NCBI RefSeq assembly: GCF_016650635.1 | Contig: NZ_JAEKFI010000004.1 | Location: 2,030,501-2,094,500, forward strand | Source: Pseudomonas sp. TH43 | GTDB lineage: Bacteria; Pseudomonadota; Gammaproteobacteria; Pseudomonadales; Pseudomonadaceae | Length of the DNA: 64,000 nt | Direction of reading: 5' to 3' | In this document: piece after piece, positions 16,228 through 25,160 of the stretch | Layout of the letters: each line of letters starts with the position of its first letter | Numbering within the stretch: the first letter of the stretch is position 1 | The notes under the pieces: generated by a model | Database searches by the model: none | What the model was told of the DNA's origin: nothing | The model's input: only the letters and a program-made list of their open reading frames with translations | Made by a program: the position numbers and the translations under genes

Positions 16228-16998
16228 ATGGCGCTGGCCAAACGCATCATCCCTTGCCTGGACGTGGACAACGGTCGGGTCGTCAAAGGCGTGAAGTTCG
16301 AGAACATCCGCGACGCCGGTGACCCGGTGGAAATCGCCCGTCGCTATGACGAGCAGGGTGCCGACGAGATTACTTTTCTCGACATCACCGCTAGCGTTGA
16401 TGGCCGCGATACCACGCTGCATACCGTCGAGCGCATGGCCAGCCAGGTGTTTATTCCGCTGACCGTCGGTGGTGGCGTGCGTACCGTGCAGGACATTCGC
16501 AATTTGTTGAATGCCGGCGCGGACAAGGTGTCGATCAACACCGCTGCGGTGTTCAATCCGGAATTCGTTGGCGAAGCCGCGCAGCATTTCGGCTCGCAGT
16601 GCATCGTCGTCGCCATCGATGCCAAGAAAGTCTCCGGCCCTGGCGAAACCCCGCGCTGGGAAATCTTTACCCACGGCGGGCGCAAGCCAACCGGCCTCGA
16701 CGCTGTCGAGTGGGCGAAGAAAATGGAAGGCCTCGGCGCCGGTGAAATCCTGCTGACCAGCATGGATCAGGACGGCATGAAAAGCGGTTTCGACCTCGGC
16801 GTGACCCGCGCCATCAGCGATGCGCTGGGCATTCCGGTGATCGCGTCCGGCGGTGTCGGCAACCTGCAGCATCTGGCCGACGGCATTCTCGAAGGCCACG
16901 CCAGCGCGGTATTGGCGGCGAGTATTTTCCACTTCGGCGAATACACCGTGCAGGAAGCCAAGGCCTACATGGCCAAACGCGGCATCGTGATGCGCTAA
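16228..16998 (+). CDS. hisF: Imidazole glycerol phosphate synthase, cyclase subunit
   Basis: A 256-residue TIM barrel forming imidazole glycerol phosphate and AICAR with ammonia from HisH. Catalytic aspartates lie in IIPCLDVDNGRVVKG (Asp12) and VVAIDAKKV (about 131). Phosphate loops GGGVRT and ASGGVGN are present. Normal length. It is the last his gene of the operon; a strong hairpin follows 22 bp later. Confidence 0.97.
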   Translation: MALAKRIIPCLDVDNGRVVKGVKFENIRDAGDPVEIARRYDEQGADEITFLDITASVDGRDTTLHTVERMASQVFIPLTVGGGVRTVQDIRNLLNAGADKVSINTAAVFNPEFVGEAAQHFGSQCIVVAIDAKKVSGPGETPRWEIFTHGGRKPTGLDAVEWAKKMEGLGAGEILLTSMDQDGMKSGFDLGVTRAISDALGIPVIASGGVGNLQHLADGILEGHASAVLAASIFHFGEYTVQEAKAYMAKRGIVMR

Positions 16999-17019
16999 AC
17001 CGTACAGGCCAGTGGACAG

Positions 17020-17054
17020 CATGGCGTACCCAAGGCACTCTTGGGCACGCCATG
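17020..17054. other. Strong hairpin between hisF and a binding-protein gene
   Basis: An inverted repeat with arms CATGGCGT-ACCCAA and TTGGGC-ACGCCATG (one unpaired base per side) and a short loop. No T-run follows, so it is not a classical terminator. It lies in the leader of the next gene (start 17072) and could be a processing or regulator-binding site. Confidence 0.6.
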
Positions 17055-17071
17055 GATTTCGGTAGCCCGAC

Positions 17072-17827
17072 ATGATCAAACGCCTGCTTCTTGTTCTCGC
17101 CAGTGCCTCGTTGTTGCTCATCAACAACGCCCGGGCCGAAAACAGTCCTGACACCGATCTGGTGCTCCTCACCGAAAACTTCCCGCCGTACAACATGGCG
17201 AAGAACGGCAAGAACTTCGCCCAGGGCGAGAACATCAACGGCATCGCCACCGATATCGTCCGTGAGATGTTCCAGCGCGCCGGCATTACCTACAGCCTGA
17301 CCCTGCGTTTCCCATGGGAGCGCGTCTACAAACTTGCGCTGGAAAATCCCGGCTACGGGGCCTTCGTGATGGCGCGCCTGCCGGATCGCGAAAAACTCTT
17401 CAAATGGGTCGGGCCGATCGGCCCGGACGACTGGATCATGTTGGCCAAGGCCGACAGCAAGATCACCCTCGAAACTCTCAACGATGCGCGCAAATACAAG
17501 ATCGGCGCCTACAAGGGCGATGCGATTGCCGAGACGCTGACCAAGCAAGGCTTGAAGCCGGTGGTGGTGTTGCGTGATCAGGACAACGCCAAGAAACTCG
17601 TCAGTGGCCAGATTGATCTATGGGCCACGGGCGATCCGGCCGGGCGCTATCTGGCGCGGCAGGATGGCGTGACAGGGCTGAAGACGGTGTTGCGATTTAA
17701 CAGCGCCGAGCTGTATCTGGCGCTGAACAAAGAGGTGCCGGAAGAGACGGTGAAGAAGCTTCAGGCGGCGCTGGATCAGATGCGTAAGGATGGTGTGGTG
17801 GATGACATCATGGGGCGGTATTTGTAG
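17072..17827 (+). CDS. Solitary periplasmic solute-binding protein (SBP_bac_3)
   Basis: A 251-residue secreted protein. Signal peptide 1-22 (LLLVLASASLLLINNARA, cut before ENS). The mature part has the amino-acid-binding-protein fold: LTENFPPYNM, GIATDIVREMFQRAG, LRFPWERVYKLAL, KWVGPIGPDDW, KIGAYKGDA and DLWATGDPAGRYLAR. No permease or ATPase is nearby, so it may serve a transporter elsewhere or act as a sensor. It is read in the his direction and may be partly co-transcribed. Ligand unknown. Confidence 0.85.
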   Translation: MIKRLLLVLASASLLLINNARAENSPDTDLVLLTENFPPYNMAKNGKNFAQGENINGIATDIVREMFQRAGITYSLTLRFPWERVYKLALENPGYGAFVMARLPDREKLFKWVGPIGPDDWIMLAKADSKITLETLNDARKYKIGAYKGDAIAETLTKQGLKPVVVLRDQDNAKKLVSGQIDLWATGDPAGRYLARQDGVTGLKTVLRFNSAELYLALNKEVPEETVKKLQAALDQMRKDGVVDDIMGRYL

Positions 17828-17845
17828 CGCTTGTTAGATCGCTAC

Positions 17846-18006
17846 CCCCTCACCCCAACCCTCTCCCCCATGGGGGGCGAGGGGAAAGGGAGCAGATTTG
17901 TGCGCTGTTCAAAACCTGAATCCGACTCGGTATTGCAAGTCGGTGCATCTCTACTAAACAACTCGGTCAGCTCCCTCTCCCACCGGGAGAGGGTTGGGGT
18001 GAGGGG
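17846..18006. repeat. MITE-like palindromic element, copy 1
   Basis: 161 bp with perfect 22-bp terminal inverted repeats (17846-17867 and 17985-18006; core CACCCCAACCCTCTCCC). Each end is itself a hairpin (CTCTCCCCCATGGGGGGCGAG). It sits between convergent genes. Related copies lie at 26010-29301 and 40781-40956. Confidence 0.82.
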
Positions 18007-18015
18007 CTTTTAAAG

Positions 18016-18798
18016 TCAGCGATAAACGCCATCCTTCCCATGTGCCGCAGTGGCTTTGTTACTGCGCACACTGATCATCTGCCGAATATCAATCCACTCA
18101 ATCCCTTGGGCCTTCAGCTTCGGCAATTCTCGCTCCAGCACCGCCAGCGTCTGCGGATACGGATGGCCGATCATCACCGCCGAACCCTGCTTGTGCGCCA
18201 GGCTGATTGCCGTCTGTAGCTGCGTGTAGATTGCCGCCTCAGTACGCTCGTCATCGAGAAACACATCCCGCGAAACACTCGCCAGATCGATCTTCTGCGC
18301 CTGTTGCGCGGCGACGGTCTGCGCGCTGGTGCGGCTGTCGACGAAGAATTTGTGCCGTCGCTGCAACTCACCCATCAACCACGCCATCGCCACCGGTTGC
18401 GCGGTCATGCGGCTGCCCATGTGGTTATTGATGCCAGCGGTGTAAGGGACCATTTTGAACGCGGCGTTCAGGCGTTTTTCGAGTTCTTCGATGGGCAGTT
18501 CGGGGTGCCACGCATAAGGCCCGGTGGCCGGGTCCATGGGCATGTGCAGGATGACGATCTTGCCCGCGCGATGGGCTTCGCGCGCAAACTCGGTGGCGTG
18601 CGGGGTGTCGGGCATGATTGCCGTGGTCACCGGGCCAGGCAGCGCGAGCACGCGGCGATCCCGGGGCAGGTTCTGCCCCAGGTCGTCGATGATCAGTGTC
18701 AGGTAGGCTTTGTGTGGCTTTGTGCTGGCGGGCTCTGCGTGAGCAGCACCCGCCAGACAGCACAACAGAACGAAGACGAAACGCAGAGACATCCTCAA
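18016..18798 (-). CDS. yibQ: Divergent polysaccharide deacetylase family protein (YibQ)
   Basis: 260 residues with a signal peptide (1-21, FVFVLLCCLAGAAHA). The mature domain belongs to the divergent polysaccharide deacetylase family: LTLIIDDLGQN (Asp pair), LPGPVTTAIMPDTPHA, ILHMPMDP, NHMGSRMT, FFVDSRTSA and MIGHPYPQTL. The canonical deacetylase zinc motif is only partly kept, as usual for the family, and activity is unproven. It overlaps the protease gene by four bases; the order gpmI-envC-yibQ is shared with E. coli. Confidence 0.9.
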   Translation of the reverse strand: MRMSLRFVFVLLCCLAGAAHAEPASTKPHKAYLTLIIDDLGQNLPRDRRVLALPGPVTTAIMPDTPHATEFAREAHRAGKIVILHMPMDPATGPYAWHPELPIEELEKRLNAAFKMVPYTAGINNHMGSRMTAQPVAMAWLMGELQRRHKFFVDSRTSAQTVAAQQAQKIDLASVSRDVFLDDERTEAAIYTQLQTAISLAHKQGSAVMIGHPYPQTLAVLERELPKLKAQGIEWIDIRQMISVRSNKATAAHGKDGVYR

Positions 18799-20114
18799 CG
18801 GCCGGACGTAATGCTCAGCCCTTTGAGCAGGCTCAGGGCCTGGGCCAGTTGGTAGTCGTCGTCCTGCGGCATGGCTTTGGCCTTGGCGCCGGAACCGGTA
18901 GGTTTGTCGGCGCCGCCGTTGCCGTTGCCCAGGTGACCCTGCAGATCGGCTTCCTTGAAGTAATCGCCGTCGGCTTCGTTGGTGATCTTCGCCTTGCGCA
19001 CTTCGATGTCCGGGACGATGCCCTGAGCCTGAATCGAGCGGCCATTCGGCGTGAAGTACAGCGCCGTGGTGATCTTCAGGGCGCGGTCGTTATTAAGTGG
19101 CAGCACGGTTTGCACCGAGCCCTTGCCGAAACTGGTGGTGCCCATGACCACGGCGCGTTTCTGATCCTGCAAGGCGCCGGCGACGATTTCCGATGCCGAG
19201 GCGCTGCCACCGTTGATCAGCACGACCATCGGCACCGCTTCGCTTTCGTCTTTGCCGGTGGCCGAGAAGCGCAGTTCGGAGTTGGCGATGCGGCCCTTGG
19301 TGTAAACGATCAGGCCTTTGGTGATGAAGTGGTCGACCACTTCCACCGCTGCCTGCAACACGCCGCCCGGGTTGTTGCGCAGGTCGAGAATGATGCCGTT
19401 GAGCTTCTTGCCGTTGTCCTTGCGCATCTTCGCCAGGGCCTTGGAGACCTCTTCGCCGGTCTTGACCTGGAACTGGGTGATGCGGATGTAGCCGTAGCCC
19501 GATTCAAGCAGCTGCGCTTTCACGCTCTTCACCTGAATCACCGCGCGGGCGAGGGTCACGTCGAATGGCGTGCCGCCGTCACGTACCAAAGTCAGGGTGA
19601 TTTTCTGGCCGATCTTGCCGCGCATCTTGTCGACAGCTTCGGTCATGGTCTGGCCACGCGTTGGCTGACCGTTGATCTTGACGATGAAGTCGCCAGCCTG
19701 AATGCCGGCCTTCGATGCTGGCGTGTCATCGATTGGCGAGACGACTTTGATAAAGCCGTCTTCGGAGCCGACTTCAATGCCCAAGCCGCCGAATTCGCCG
19801 CTGGTGCTTTCCTGCAACTCGGTGAAATCTTCAGGGCCGAGGTAAGCCGAGTGCGGATCGAGGTTGCTGAGCATGCCCTTGATCGCGTTTTCCAGCAGGG
19901 TCTTGTCGTCCACCGGTTCGACGTAGGCCGCTTTGATCCGGTCCATGACCTCGGCAAAGGTGCGCAACTCATCCAGTGGCAGCGGGGCCTTGGAGGTCGC
20001 GGCAGTGCCTGCCGGAGCGACGGCCGGGGCCGGTTGAGCGGCAAACGCCAGAGGCGCGCCGATCACCAGGGCGATCGTCAGGGCCAGCGAGGTAAGACGG
20101 GACAAATGCAGCAT
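18795..20114 (-). CDS. ctpA: S41 family C-terminal processing peptidase
   Basis: 439 residues, exported (signal peptide about 1-26). A PDZ domain spans roughly 100-185 (GGLGIEVG...SPIDDTPASKAGIQAGD). The protease core has RNNPGGVL and the Ser/Lys dyad: Ser306 (GGSASASEI), Lys331 and Gln335 (FGKGSVQ), with the same spacing as CtpB. In P. aeruginosa the periplasmic CtpA trims peptidoglycan hydrolases; the neighbouring EnvC-type activator fits a cell-wall role. An Ala/Pro linker follows the signal. A GGNGNGGADKP-rich stretch lies near the C-terminus. Confidence 0.93.
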   Translation of the reverse strand: MLHLSRLTSLALTIALVIGAPLAFAAQPAPAVAPAGTAATSKAPLPLDELRTFAEVMDRIKAAYVEPVDDKTLLENAIKGMLSNLDPHSAYLGPEDFTELQESTSGEFGGLGIEVGSEDGFIKVVSPIDDTPASKAGIQAGDFIVKINGQPTRGQTMTEAVDKMRGKIGQKITLTLVRDGGTPFDVTLARAVIQVKSVKAQLLESGYGYIRITQFQVKTGEEVSKALAKMRKDNGKKLNGIILDLRNNPGGVLQAAVEVVDHFITKGLIVYTKGRIANSELRFSATGKDESEAVPMVVLINGGSASASEIVAGALQDQKRAVVMGTTSFGKGSVQTVLPLNNDRALKITTALYFTPNGRSIQAQGIVPDIEVRKAKITNEADGDYFKEADLQGHLGNGNGGADKPTGSGAKAKAMPQDDDYQLAQALSLLKGLSITSGR

Positions 20115-20148
20115 GTCGAACGAACTCCTAAAATTGGTGACTCAACGC

Positions 20149-21435
20149 CTATCCTTGCGCGTGGCACCATTGCGCCGGATCACTCGGGTGACCCTGCTGA
20201 CGAATTGCGAAATACAGCGCTGGTGTGTCCTGACCGCCACTGTTACCGACAGTGGAGATCGACTCACCGGCTTTTACCACGTCACCGGCCGACTTGAGCA
20301 GCGTCTGGTTGTGACCGTAAAGACTCAGAAAACCGTTGCCGTGATCAAGGATCACCAGCAGCCCGGCACCACGCAACCAGTCGGCGAAGACGACGCGACC
20401 ACCGTGGACGGCATGCACCTGGCTGCCGGCGGAGGCGCTGATCATCACGCCATCCCACTTGGTGCGGGCGTCGTCGCCACGGCTTTCGCCGAAGCGTGCC
20501 AGCAGTCGACCATCAACCGGCCAAGGAAGTTTTCCCCGCGTTGCAGCAAAAGGGCCACCGAAGGTCTCGCCGCTGCTGGAAACCAGCGCGCCGGGTGTTG
20601 ATCTGGCTGGTTTGCGTGGGGCGTCGCTGTTTTCAGCCTGCGCCTCACGTAAACGCTTTTTTTCCGCTTCCTGCTGGGCGATCAGCGCTTTCTGCCGCGC
20701 TTCTTCTGCCTCACGGGCCTGACGGGCCAGGGTTTCTTCAATGGTTTTAAGGACTTTAGACAGGTCTGCCTGATCCTGCTCGCGCGCGGCCAGTTTCTGG
20801 TCGCGGGCTTTCACGTCATCGTTGAGCTTGGCGAGGACTTGCTGGCGTTCCTTGCGGACATTTTCCAGTTCGTCGCGTTGGCTATCGAGCGTGCTTTTCT
20901 GCACCAGCAATTGCGCTTGCTGGGCGGCAATGTCTTTTTCGACATTCGCCAGTTGGCGCAGGGTTTCGTTGAAGTTCTTCAACTGCTCCAGGCGGGCCTG
21001 GCTCAGATAATCGTAATAGGTGAGGGTGCGGGCGAATTTCTCGGGATTCTGCTGGTTGAGCAGCAGTTTGAGGTATTCCTGCCGACCGTTCTGATAGGCC
21101 GCACGGGCCTGAATGGCGATCAATCGCTGCTGTTCAGTGCGCGCGCTCTGGAGTTTTTTTTTCTCTGCATCGAGTCGCTGCAGCTCGGATTCGCTTTTCT
21201 GCAGTTCTTTCTGCAGGGCGTCGACCTGTTTCTGTAGCTTGCCCAGCTCGGTCTCGGTGCCCTTGAGCTCCTTCTGCACGCCGGATTTTTCTTCCTGGAC
21301 CTTGCCCAGCAGTTTTTTCAGCTCGGCAATGTCCTGACGCGTGGCGTCCAACTGCTGTTGGGTTTGCGCGCGCTCGTCAGCGAAGGCCGGTTGGAGCAGG
21401 CAGGTCAGAGCGAGGGCGATCAGGACGCGGAGCAT
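20149..21435 (-). CDS. envC: Murein hydrolase activator EnvC
   Basis: 428 residues. Signal peptide (LRVLIALALTCLLQPAFA), then a long coiled coil (about 25-260) rich in Gln, Lys and Glu, as needed for docking to FtsEX. An Arg/Ala-rich stretch follows, then a LytM (M23) domain (about 315-420) with KLPWPVDGRLLARFGE, GVMISASAGSQVHAVHGGRV and YGHNQTLL. LytM histidines are partly replaced, consistent with a non-catalytic activator of amidases during division. The start at 21435 was chosen because it opens the signal peptide; the frame continues upstream without a better start. Downstream ctpA begins after 34 bp. Confidence 0.93.
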   Translation of the reverse strand: MLRVLIALALTCLLQPAFADERAQTQQQLDATRQDIAELKKLLGKVQEEKSGVQKELKGTETELGKLQKQVDALQKELQKSESELQRLDAEKKKLQSARTEQQRLIAIQARAAYQNGRQEYLKLLLNQQNPEKFARTLTYYDYLSQARLEQLKNFNETLRQLANVEKDIAAQQAQLLVQKSTLDSQRDELENVRKERQQVLAKLNDDVKARDQKLAAREQDQADLSKVLKTIEETLARQAREAEEARQKALIAQQEAEKKRLREAQAENSDAPRKPARSTPGALVSSSGETFGGPFAATRGKLPWPVDGRLLARFGESRGDDARTKWDGVMISASAGSQVHAVHGGRVVFADWLRGAGLLVILDHGNGFLSLYGHNQTLLKSAGDVVKAGESISTVGNSGGQDTPALYFAIRQQGHPSDPAQWCHAQG

Positions 21436-21570
21436 AGAGGCGGGCGGCACCAGGGTAAGGGACGGCCTAGTATGCCCGCCCGAGGCTGCAAAAAAAACGC
21501 CCAATTGGGCCTGTGTGATAACTGGACCAAGCAATACAGCGAATTCCATTTCGAAAACTCCATAAACCAC

Positions 21571-21660
21571 TGTGGGAGCTGGCTTGCCAGCGATGGCGTC
21601 TGCTCATTCAACATAGTTGTTGGCTGTCAGATTGCTATCGCTGGCAAGCCAGCTCCCACA
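21571..21660. repeat. REP doublet (GTGGGAGCTGGCTTGCCAGCGAT class)
   Basis: Perfect 24-bp arms, 21571-21594 and 21637-21660, in the gpmI-envC gap. The core differs from the GCTCGCGA class, showing a second REP type in this genome. Confidence 0.88.
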
Positions 21661-21686
21661 GGGTTTACGGTGTTTGATCGGGCGAA

Positions 21687-23216
21687 TTACACCAGAATCG
21701 AGGTGCCGGTCATTTCCGTCGGTTTTTCCAGGCCCAGCAGTTTCAGCATGGTCGGTGCCACGTCCGCCAGCACACCGCCTTCACGCACCTTGAGGTCGCG
21801 CTTGCCGACATAAATGAACGGCACTGGCTCGGTGGTGTGCGCGGTGTGCGCCTGGTGGGTTTCTTCATCGGCCATTTTCTCGACGTTGCCGTGGTCGGCA
21901 GTGATCAGCGCTTCGCCGCCGACCTTTTCCAGCGCTTCGACGATGCGACCGACACAGGTGTCGAGGCATTCAACGGCTTTCACCGCCGCATCGAACACGC
22001 CGCTATGGCCGACCATGTCGCCGTTGGCGTAGTTGACCACGATCACGTCGTAGCGCTGGTTTTCGATGGCCTCGACGATACGGTCGGTGACCTCAGGGGC
22101 GCTCATTTCCGGCTGCAAGTCATAGGTGGCGACTTTCGGCGACGGGATCAGAATGCGCTCTTCGCCCGGGAACGGCTCTTCGCGACCGCCGGAGAAGAAG
22201 AAGGTCACGTGCGCGTACTTCTCGGTTTCAGCGATGCGCAGCTGGGTTTTGCCGTTTTTCGCCAGATAGTCGCCAAGGACGTTTTCCAGGCTGCCCGGGG
22301 CGAACGCCGACGGTGCAGGAATGCTCGCCGCGTATTGAGTCAGCATGACAAAACCGGCCAGTTTTGGCTGGCGCGCGCGCTCGAAGTCCCTGAAATCGTC
22401 CTCGACAAACACGCGGGTCAGCTCGCGGGCACGGTCGGCGCGGAAATTCATGAACACCACGGCGTCGCCGTCTTCAACCTTGACCGGCTCACCAATGGTG
22501 GTGGCTTTGACGAATTCGTCGCTCTCGCCGCGAGCATAGGCAGCGTCCAGACCTTCCTGGGCAGTGGCGGCGTTGAATTCGCTGTTGCCATCGACGATCA
22601 GGTTGTAGGCCTGAGCGACGCGATCCCAGCGATTGTCACGGTCCATGGCGAAGTAGCGACCGATGATGCTGGCAATGCGGCCCTTGCCGAGCGCCTGGAA
22701 GGTCGCGTCGAGCAGTTCGATCGACGATGCAGCACTTTTCGGTGGCGTATCGCGACCGTCGAGGAAGGCGTGCAGGTAGATTTTTTCGGCGCCGCGCTTG
22801 AACGCCAGTTCGGCCATGGCAATCAGGTGATCCTGGTGGCTGTGTACGCCGCCATCGGACAGCAGGCCCATGAAGTGCACGGCTTTGCCGGCGGCCACGG
22901 CCTTATCCACAGCGGCGCATATGGTCGGGTTCTCGAAGAACTCACCGTCGCGGATCGACTTGGTCACGCGGGTGAAATCCTGATACACCACGCGACCGGC
23001 GCCGAGGTTCATGTGGCCGACTTCGGAATTGCCCATCTGCCCGTCCGGCAGGCCGACGTCCATGCCGCTGCCCGAGATCAAGCCGTTCGGCACGGTGGCG
23101 CAAAGGCGATCCAGTACAGGCTTGTTTGCCGCGTAAACGGCATTGGACTCGTGGCTGTCACTGTGACCGAAGCCGTCGAGAATCATCAGAACCAAAGGTT
23201 TAGGCGTGGTAGTCAT
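21687..23216 (-). CDS. gpmI: 2,3-bisphosphoglycerate-independent phosphoglycerate mutase
   Basis: A 509-residue two-manganese enzyme of glycolysis interconverting 3- and 2-phosphoglycerate. The phosphorylated Ser64 lies in MGNSEVGH, the first metal site in LMILDGFG (Asp14), and later metal ligands in NYANGDMVGHSG and ITADHGNVE. ATG at 23216 was preferred over a GTG three codons upstream, as it follows GAGTGG and gives the usual N-terminus. First gene of the leftward envelope cluster. Confidence 0.97.
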   Translation of the reverse strand: MTTTPKPLVLMILDGFGHSDSHESNAVYAANKPVLDRLCATVPNGLISGSGMDVGLPDGQMGNSEVGHMNLGAGRVVYQDFTRVTKSIRDGEFFENPTICAAVDKAVAAGKAVHFMGLLSDGGVHSHQDHLIAMAELAFKRGAEKIYLHAFLDGRDTPPKSAASSIELLDATFQALGKGRIASIIGRYFAMDRDNRWDRVAQAYNLIVDGNSEFNAATAQEGLDAAYARGESDEFVKATTIGEPVKVEDGDAVVFMNFRADRARELTRVFVEDDFRDFERARQPKLAGFVMLTQYAASIPAPSAFAPGSLENVLGDYLAKNGKTQLRIAETEKYAHVTFFFSGGREEPFPGEERILIPSPKVATYDLQPEMSAPEVTDRIVEAIENQRYDVIVVNYANGDMVGHSGVFDAAVKAVECLDTCVGRIVEALEKVGGEALITADHGNVEKMADEETHQAHTAHTTEPVPFIYVGKRDLKVREGGVLADVAPTMLKLLGLEKPTEMTGTSILV

Positions 23217-23330
23217 GGAATCCACTCGTGGCTAATAAAGAAGAGGGCGATGGAAAAGGGAGTTGGAGTTTAAAGCTAAGTTCCGACCGCGTCACCGCCG
23301 GACGGGGTTTGGCCGACCATAGTGGCTGTG

Positions 23331-23336
23331 TATACT
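23331..23336 (+). promoter_or_regulatory. Probable -10 box for yibN-grxC-secB
   Basis: TATACT 33 bases before the yibN ATG, in the short gap to the divergent gpmI. The -35 region is not clear. Confidence 0.4.
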
Positions 23337-23369
23337 GGCCGACATTTTAACGCCCTGGAACCTCCTTCG

Positions 23370-23783
23370 ATGGTTGCTCACCTGATTGAATTTGCCACTA
23401 ACCACTACATTCTTGTCGGTATCTTCGTCGTACTGCTGGCTCTGCTGCTGGCGCACACGATGCAGGGCGGCGGTAAAAGCCTGAGCACCGGCGAACTGAC
23501 CGCGCTGGTCAACAAAGAAGCAGGCGTGGTGGTGGACATCCGCCCAGCGAAGGATTTCGCCGCCGGCCACATCGTTGGCGCCGTGAACATTCCCCAGGAC
23601 AAACTGGCTGCGCGTATCGGCGAGCTGGAAAAACACAAGGCCAAGACCATCATTCTGGTCGACGCATTGGGCCAGACCGCTGGCACCCACGCCCGCGAAC
23701 TGATGAAATCCGGCTTCACCGCCGCCAAGCTGTCCGGCGGGATCTCCAGCTGGAAAGGCGACAACCTGCCGCTGGTGAAATAA
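23370..23783 (+). CDS. yibN: YibN-type membrane rhodanese-like protein without catalytic cysteine
   Basis: 137 residues: a membrane helix (about 13-30, YILVGIFVVLLALLLAHT) and a rhodanese domain (40-137; VVVDIRPAKDFAAGHIVGAVNIP, GGISSWKGDNLP). The active-site loop reads IILVDALGQTAGTHA, with Asp98 where a sulfurtransferase has Cys; the whole protein contains no cysteine. Thus it cannot work as a classical sulfurtransferase. E. coli YibN also has VD at this point but keeps a Cys four residues on. The order yibN-grxC-secB is conserved, and grxC starts right after the stop. Confidence 0.9.
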   Translation: MVAHLIEFATNHYILVGIFVVLLALLLAHTMQGGGKSLSTGELTALVNKEAGVVVDIRPAKDFAAGHIVGAVNIPQDKLAARIGELEKHKAKTIILVDALGQTAGTHARELMKSGFTAAKLSGGISSWKGDNLPLVK

Positions 23784-24038
23784 ATGAGCGAAGTCATCGT
23801 CTACTCCAGCGATTACTGCCCTTATTGCATGCGAGCCAAGCAACTGCTCGCGAACAAAGGTGTGGCCTTCGAAGAGATCAAGGTCGATGGCAAGCCGCAG
23901 GTGCGTGCCGCCATGGCCCAGAAAGCGGGGCGCACGTCCGTGCCGCAGATCTGGATCGGCAGCCAGCACGTCGGCGGTTGTGACGATTTATTTGCCCTGG
24001 AGCGCGCCGGCAAGCTCGACGCGCTGCTCAAGGCCTGA
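23784..24038 (+). CDS. grxC: Glutaredoxin 3
   Basis: 84 residues. Active site CPYC (Cys12, Cys15) in SSDYCPYCMRAK, cis-proline loop TSVPQIWI and the GSH-binding GGCDD. A glutathione-dependent disulfide reductase of the cytoplasm. It begins directly after the yibN stop codon. Confidence 0.97.
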   Translation: MSEVIVYSSDYCPYCMRAKQLLANKGVAFEEIKVDGKPQVRAAMAQKAGRTSVPQIWIGSQHVGGCDDLFALERAGKLDALLKA

Positions 24039-24095
24039 ACGGCTGCACCCACGTACAGCACTCCCTAAAAGACCCAAGATCAGAAAGGATCTGAG

Positions 24096-24581
24096 ATGAC
24101 TGACCAACAGAACACTGCAGCCAGCGAAGAAGACACCGCACCGCAATTCTCCTTGCAGCGCATCTACGTTCGCGACCTGTCCTTCGAAGCCCCGAAAAGC
24201 CCGGCGATCTTCCGTCAGCAGTGGGATCCGACCGTTGGTCTGGATCTGAACACTCGCCAGAAAGAGCTCGAAGGCGATTTCTACGAAGTCGTACTGACCC
24301 TGTCCGTGACCGTGAAAAACGGTGACGAAGTGGCCTTCATCGCTGAAGTGCAACAGGCCGGTATCTTCCTGATCAAGAACTTGGATGCGGCTTCGATGAG
24401 CCACACGCTGGGTGCGTTCTGCCCGAACATCCTGTTCCCGTATGCTCGCGAGACCCTGGACAGCCTGGTGACCCGTGGCTCGTTCCCGGCGCTGATGCTG
24501 GCCCCGGTGAACTTCGACGCCCTGTACGCGCAAGAACTGCAGCGCATGCAGGAAAGCGGCGAGACGCCAACCGTTCAATAA
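24096..24581 (+). CDS. secB: Protein-export chaperone SecB
   Basis: 161 residues, an acidic tetrameric chaperone that holds preproteins unfolded for SecA. The family segments FSLQRIYVRDLSFEAP, LNTRQ, VFIAEVQQAGIF-like (AFIAEVQQAGIFLI), CPNILFPYARE and RGSFPALMLAPVNFDALY are intact. Ribosome site AAAGGA. Last gene of yibN-grxC-secB, followed by a REP doublet. Confidence 0.98.
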   Translation: MTDQQNTAASEEDTAPQFSLQRIYVRDLSFEAPKSPAIFRQQWDPTVGLDLNTRQKELEGDFYEVVLTLSVTVKNGDEVAFIAEVQQAGIFLIKNLDAASMSHTLGAFCPNILFPYARETLDSLVTRGSFPALMLAPVNFDALYAQELQRMQESGETPTVQ

Positions 24582-24601
24582 GACGGTTTAGCAACATCCC
24601 G

Positions 24602-24690
24602 TGTGGGAGCGAGCCTGCTCGCGATAGCGGTCTGTCAGACACCTCAAAGTTGACTGACACTCCGTAATCGCGAGCAGGCTCGCTCCCACA
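24602..24690. repeat. REP doublet (GTGGGAGC / GCTCGCGA class)
   Basis: Perfect 23-bp arms, 24602-24624 and 24668-24690, between the convergent ends of secB and trmL. Confidence 0.9.
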
Positions 24691-24704
24691 TTTGTTTTGC
24701 GGTG

Positions 24705-25160
24705 TTACTTGAAGTCGTTCTGGCGCCAGGCTTCATACACCGCGACTGCGACGGTGTTGGACAGGTTCAGGCTGCGGCAGCCTTCGCGCATCGGCAGCCG
24801 CAGGCGCTGTTCGGCCGCAAGAGCGTCGAGTACTTCTGGCGGCAGGCCACGGCTTTCCGGGCCGAAGATGAACGCATCGCCCGGAACGAACGCGGCATCA
24901 TGAAACGGTCGCGAGCCCTTGGTGGTGAACGCGAACAACCGTGGGTTGCCGAGGCTCTCCAGGCAACTGGCGAGATCCGCGTGGCGTTGCAGCGTGGCAT
25001 ATTCGTGGTAGTCGAGGCCGGCACGACGCAAGCGCTTGTCGTCCATCTCGAAACCCAGCGGTTCGATCAAATGCAGGTGGCAGCCGCTGTTGGCGCACAG
25101 CCTGATAACGTTGCCGGTATTCGGCGGAATTTCTGGTTGAAAAAGGATGACGTGAAACAT
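24705..25160 (-). CDS. trmL: tRNA (cytidine(34)-2'-O)-methyltransferase TrmL
   Basis: A 151-residue SPOUT methyltransferase that 2'-O-methylates the wobble base of tRNA-Leu. The knot motifs are visible: NTGNVIRLCANSG (motif 1), IFGPESRGLP (motif 2) and LNLSNTVAVAVYEAW (motif 3). Normal length from the ATG at 25160, which opens the family sequence MFHVILFQPEIPPNTG. Its start codon shares two bases with the start of the divergent gene at 25159. Confidence 0.95.
   Translation of the reverse strand: MFHVILFQPEIPPNTGNVIRLCANSGCHLHLIEPLGFEMDDKRLRRAGLDYHEYATLQRHADLASCLESLGNPRLFAFTTKGSRPFHDAAFVPGDAFIFGPESRGLPPEVLDALAAEQRLRLPMREGCRSLNLSNTVAVAVYEAWRQNDFK

Noticed and set aside
15439..17286. 615-residue open frame opposite hisA-hisF
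   Set aside because: Spans two well-defined his genes on the other strand and has no recognisable product.
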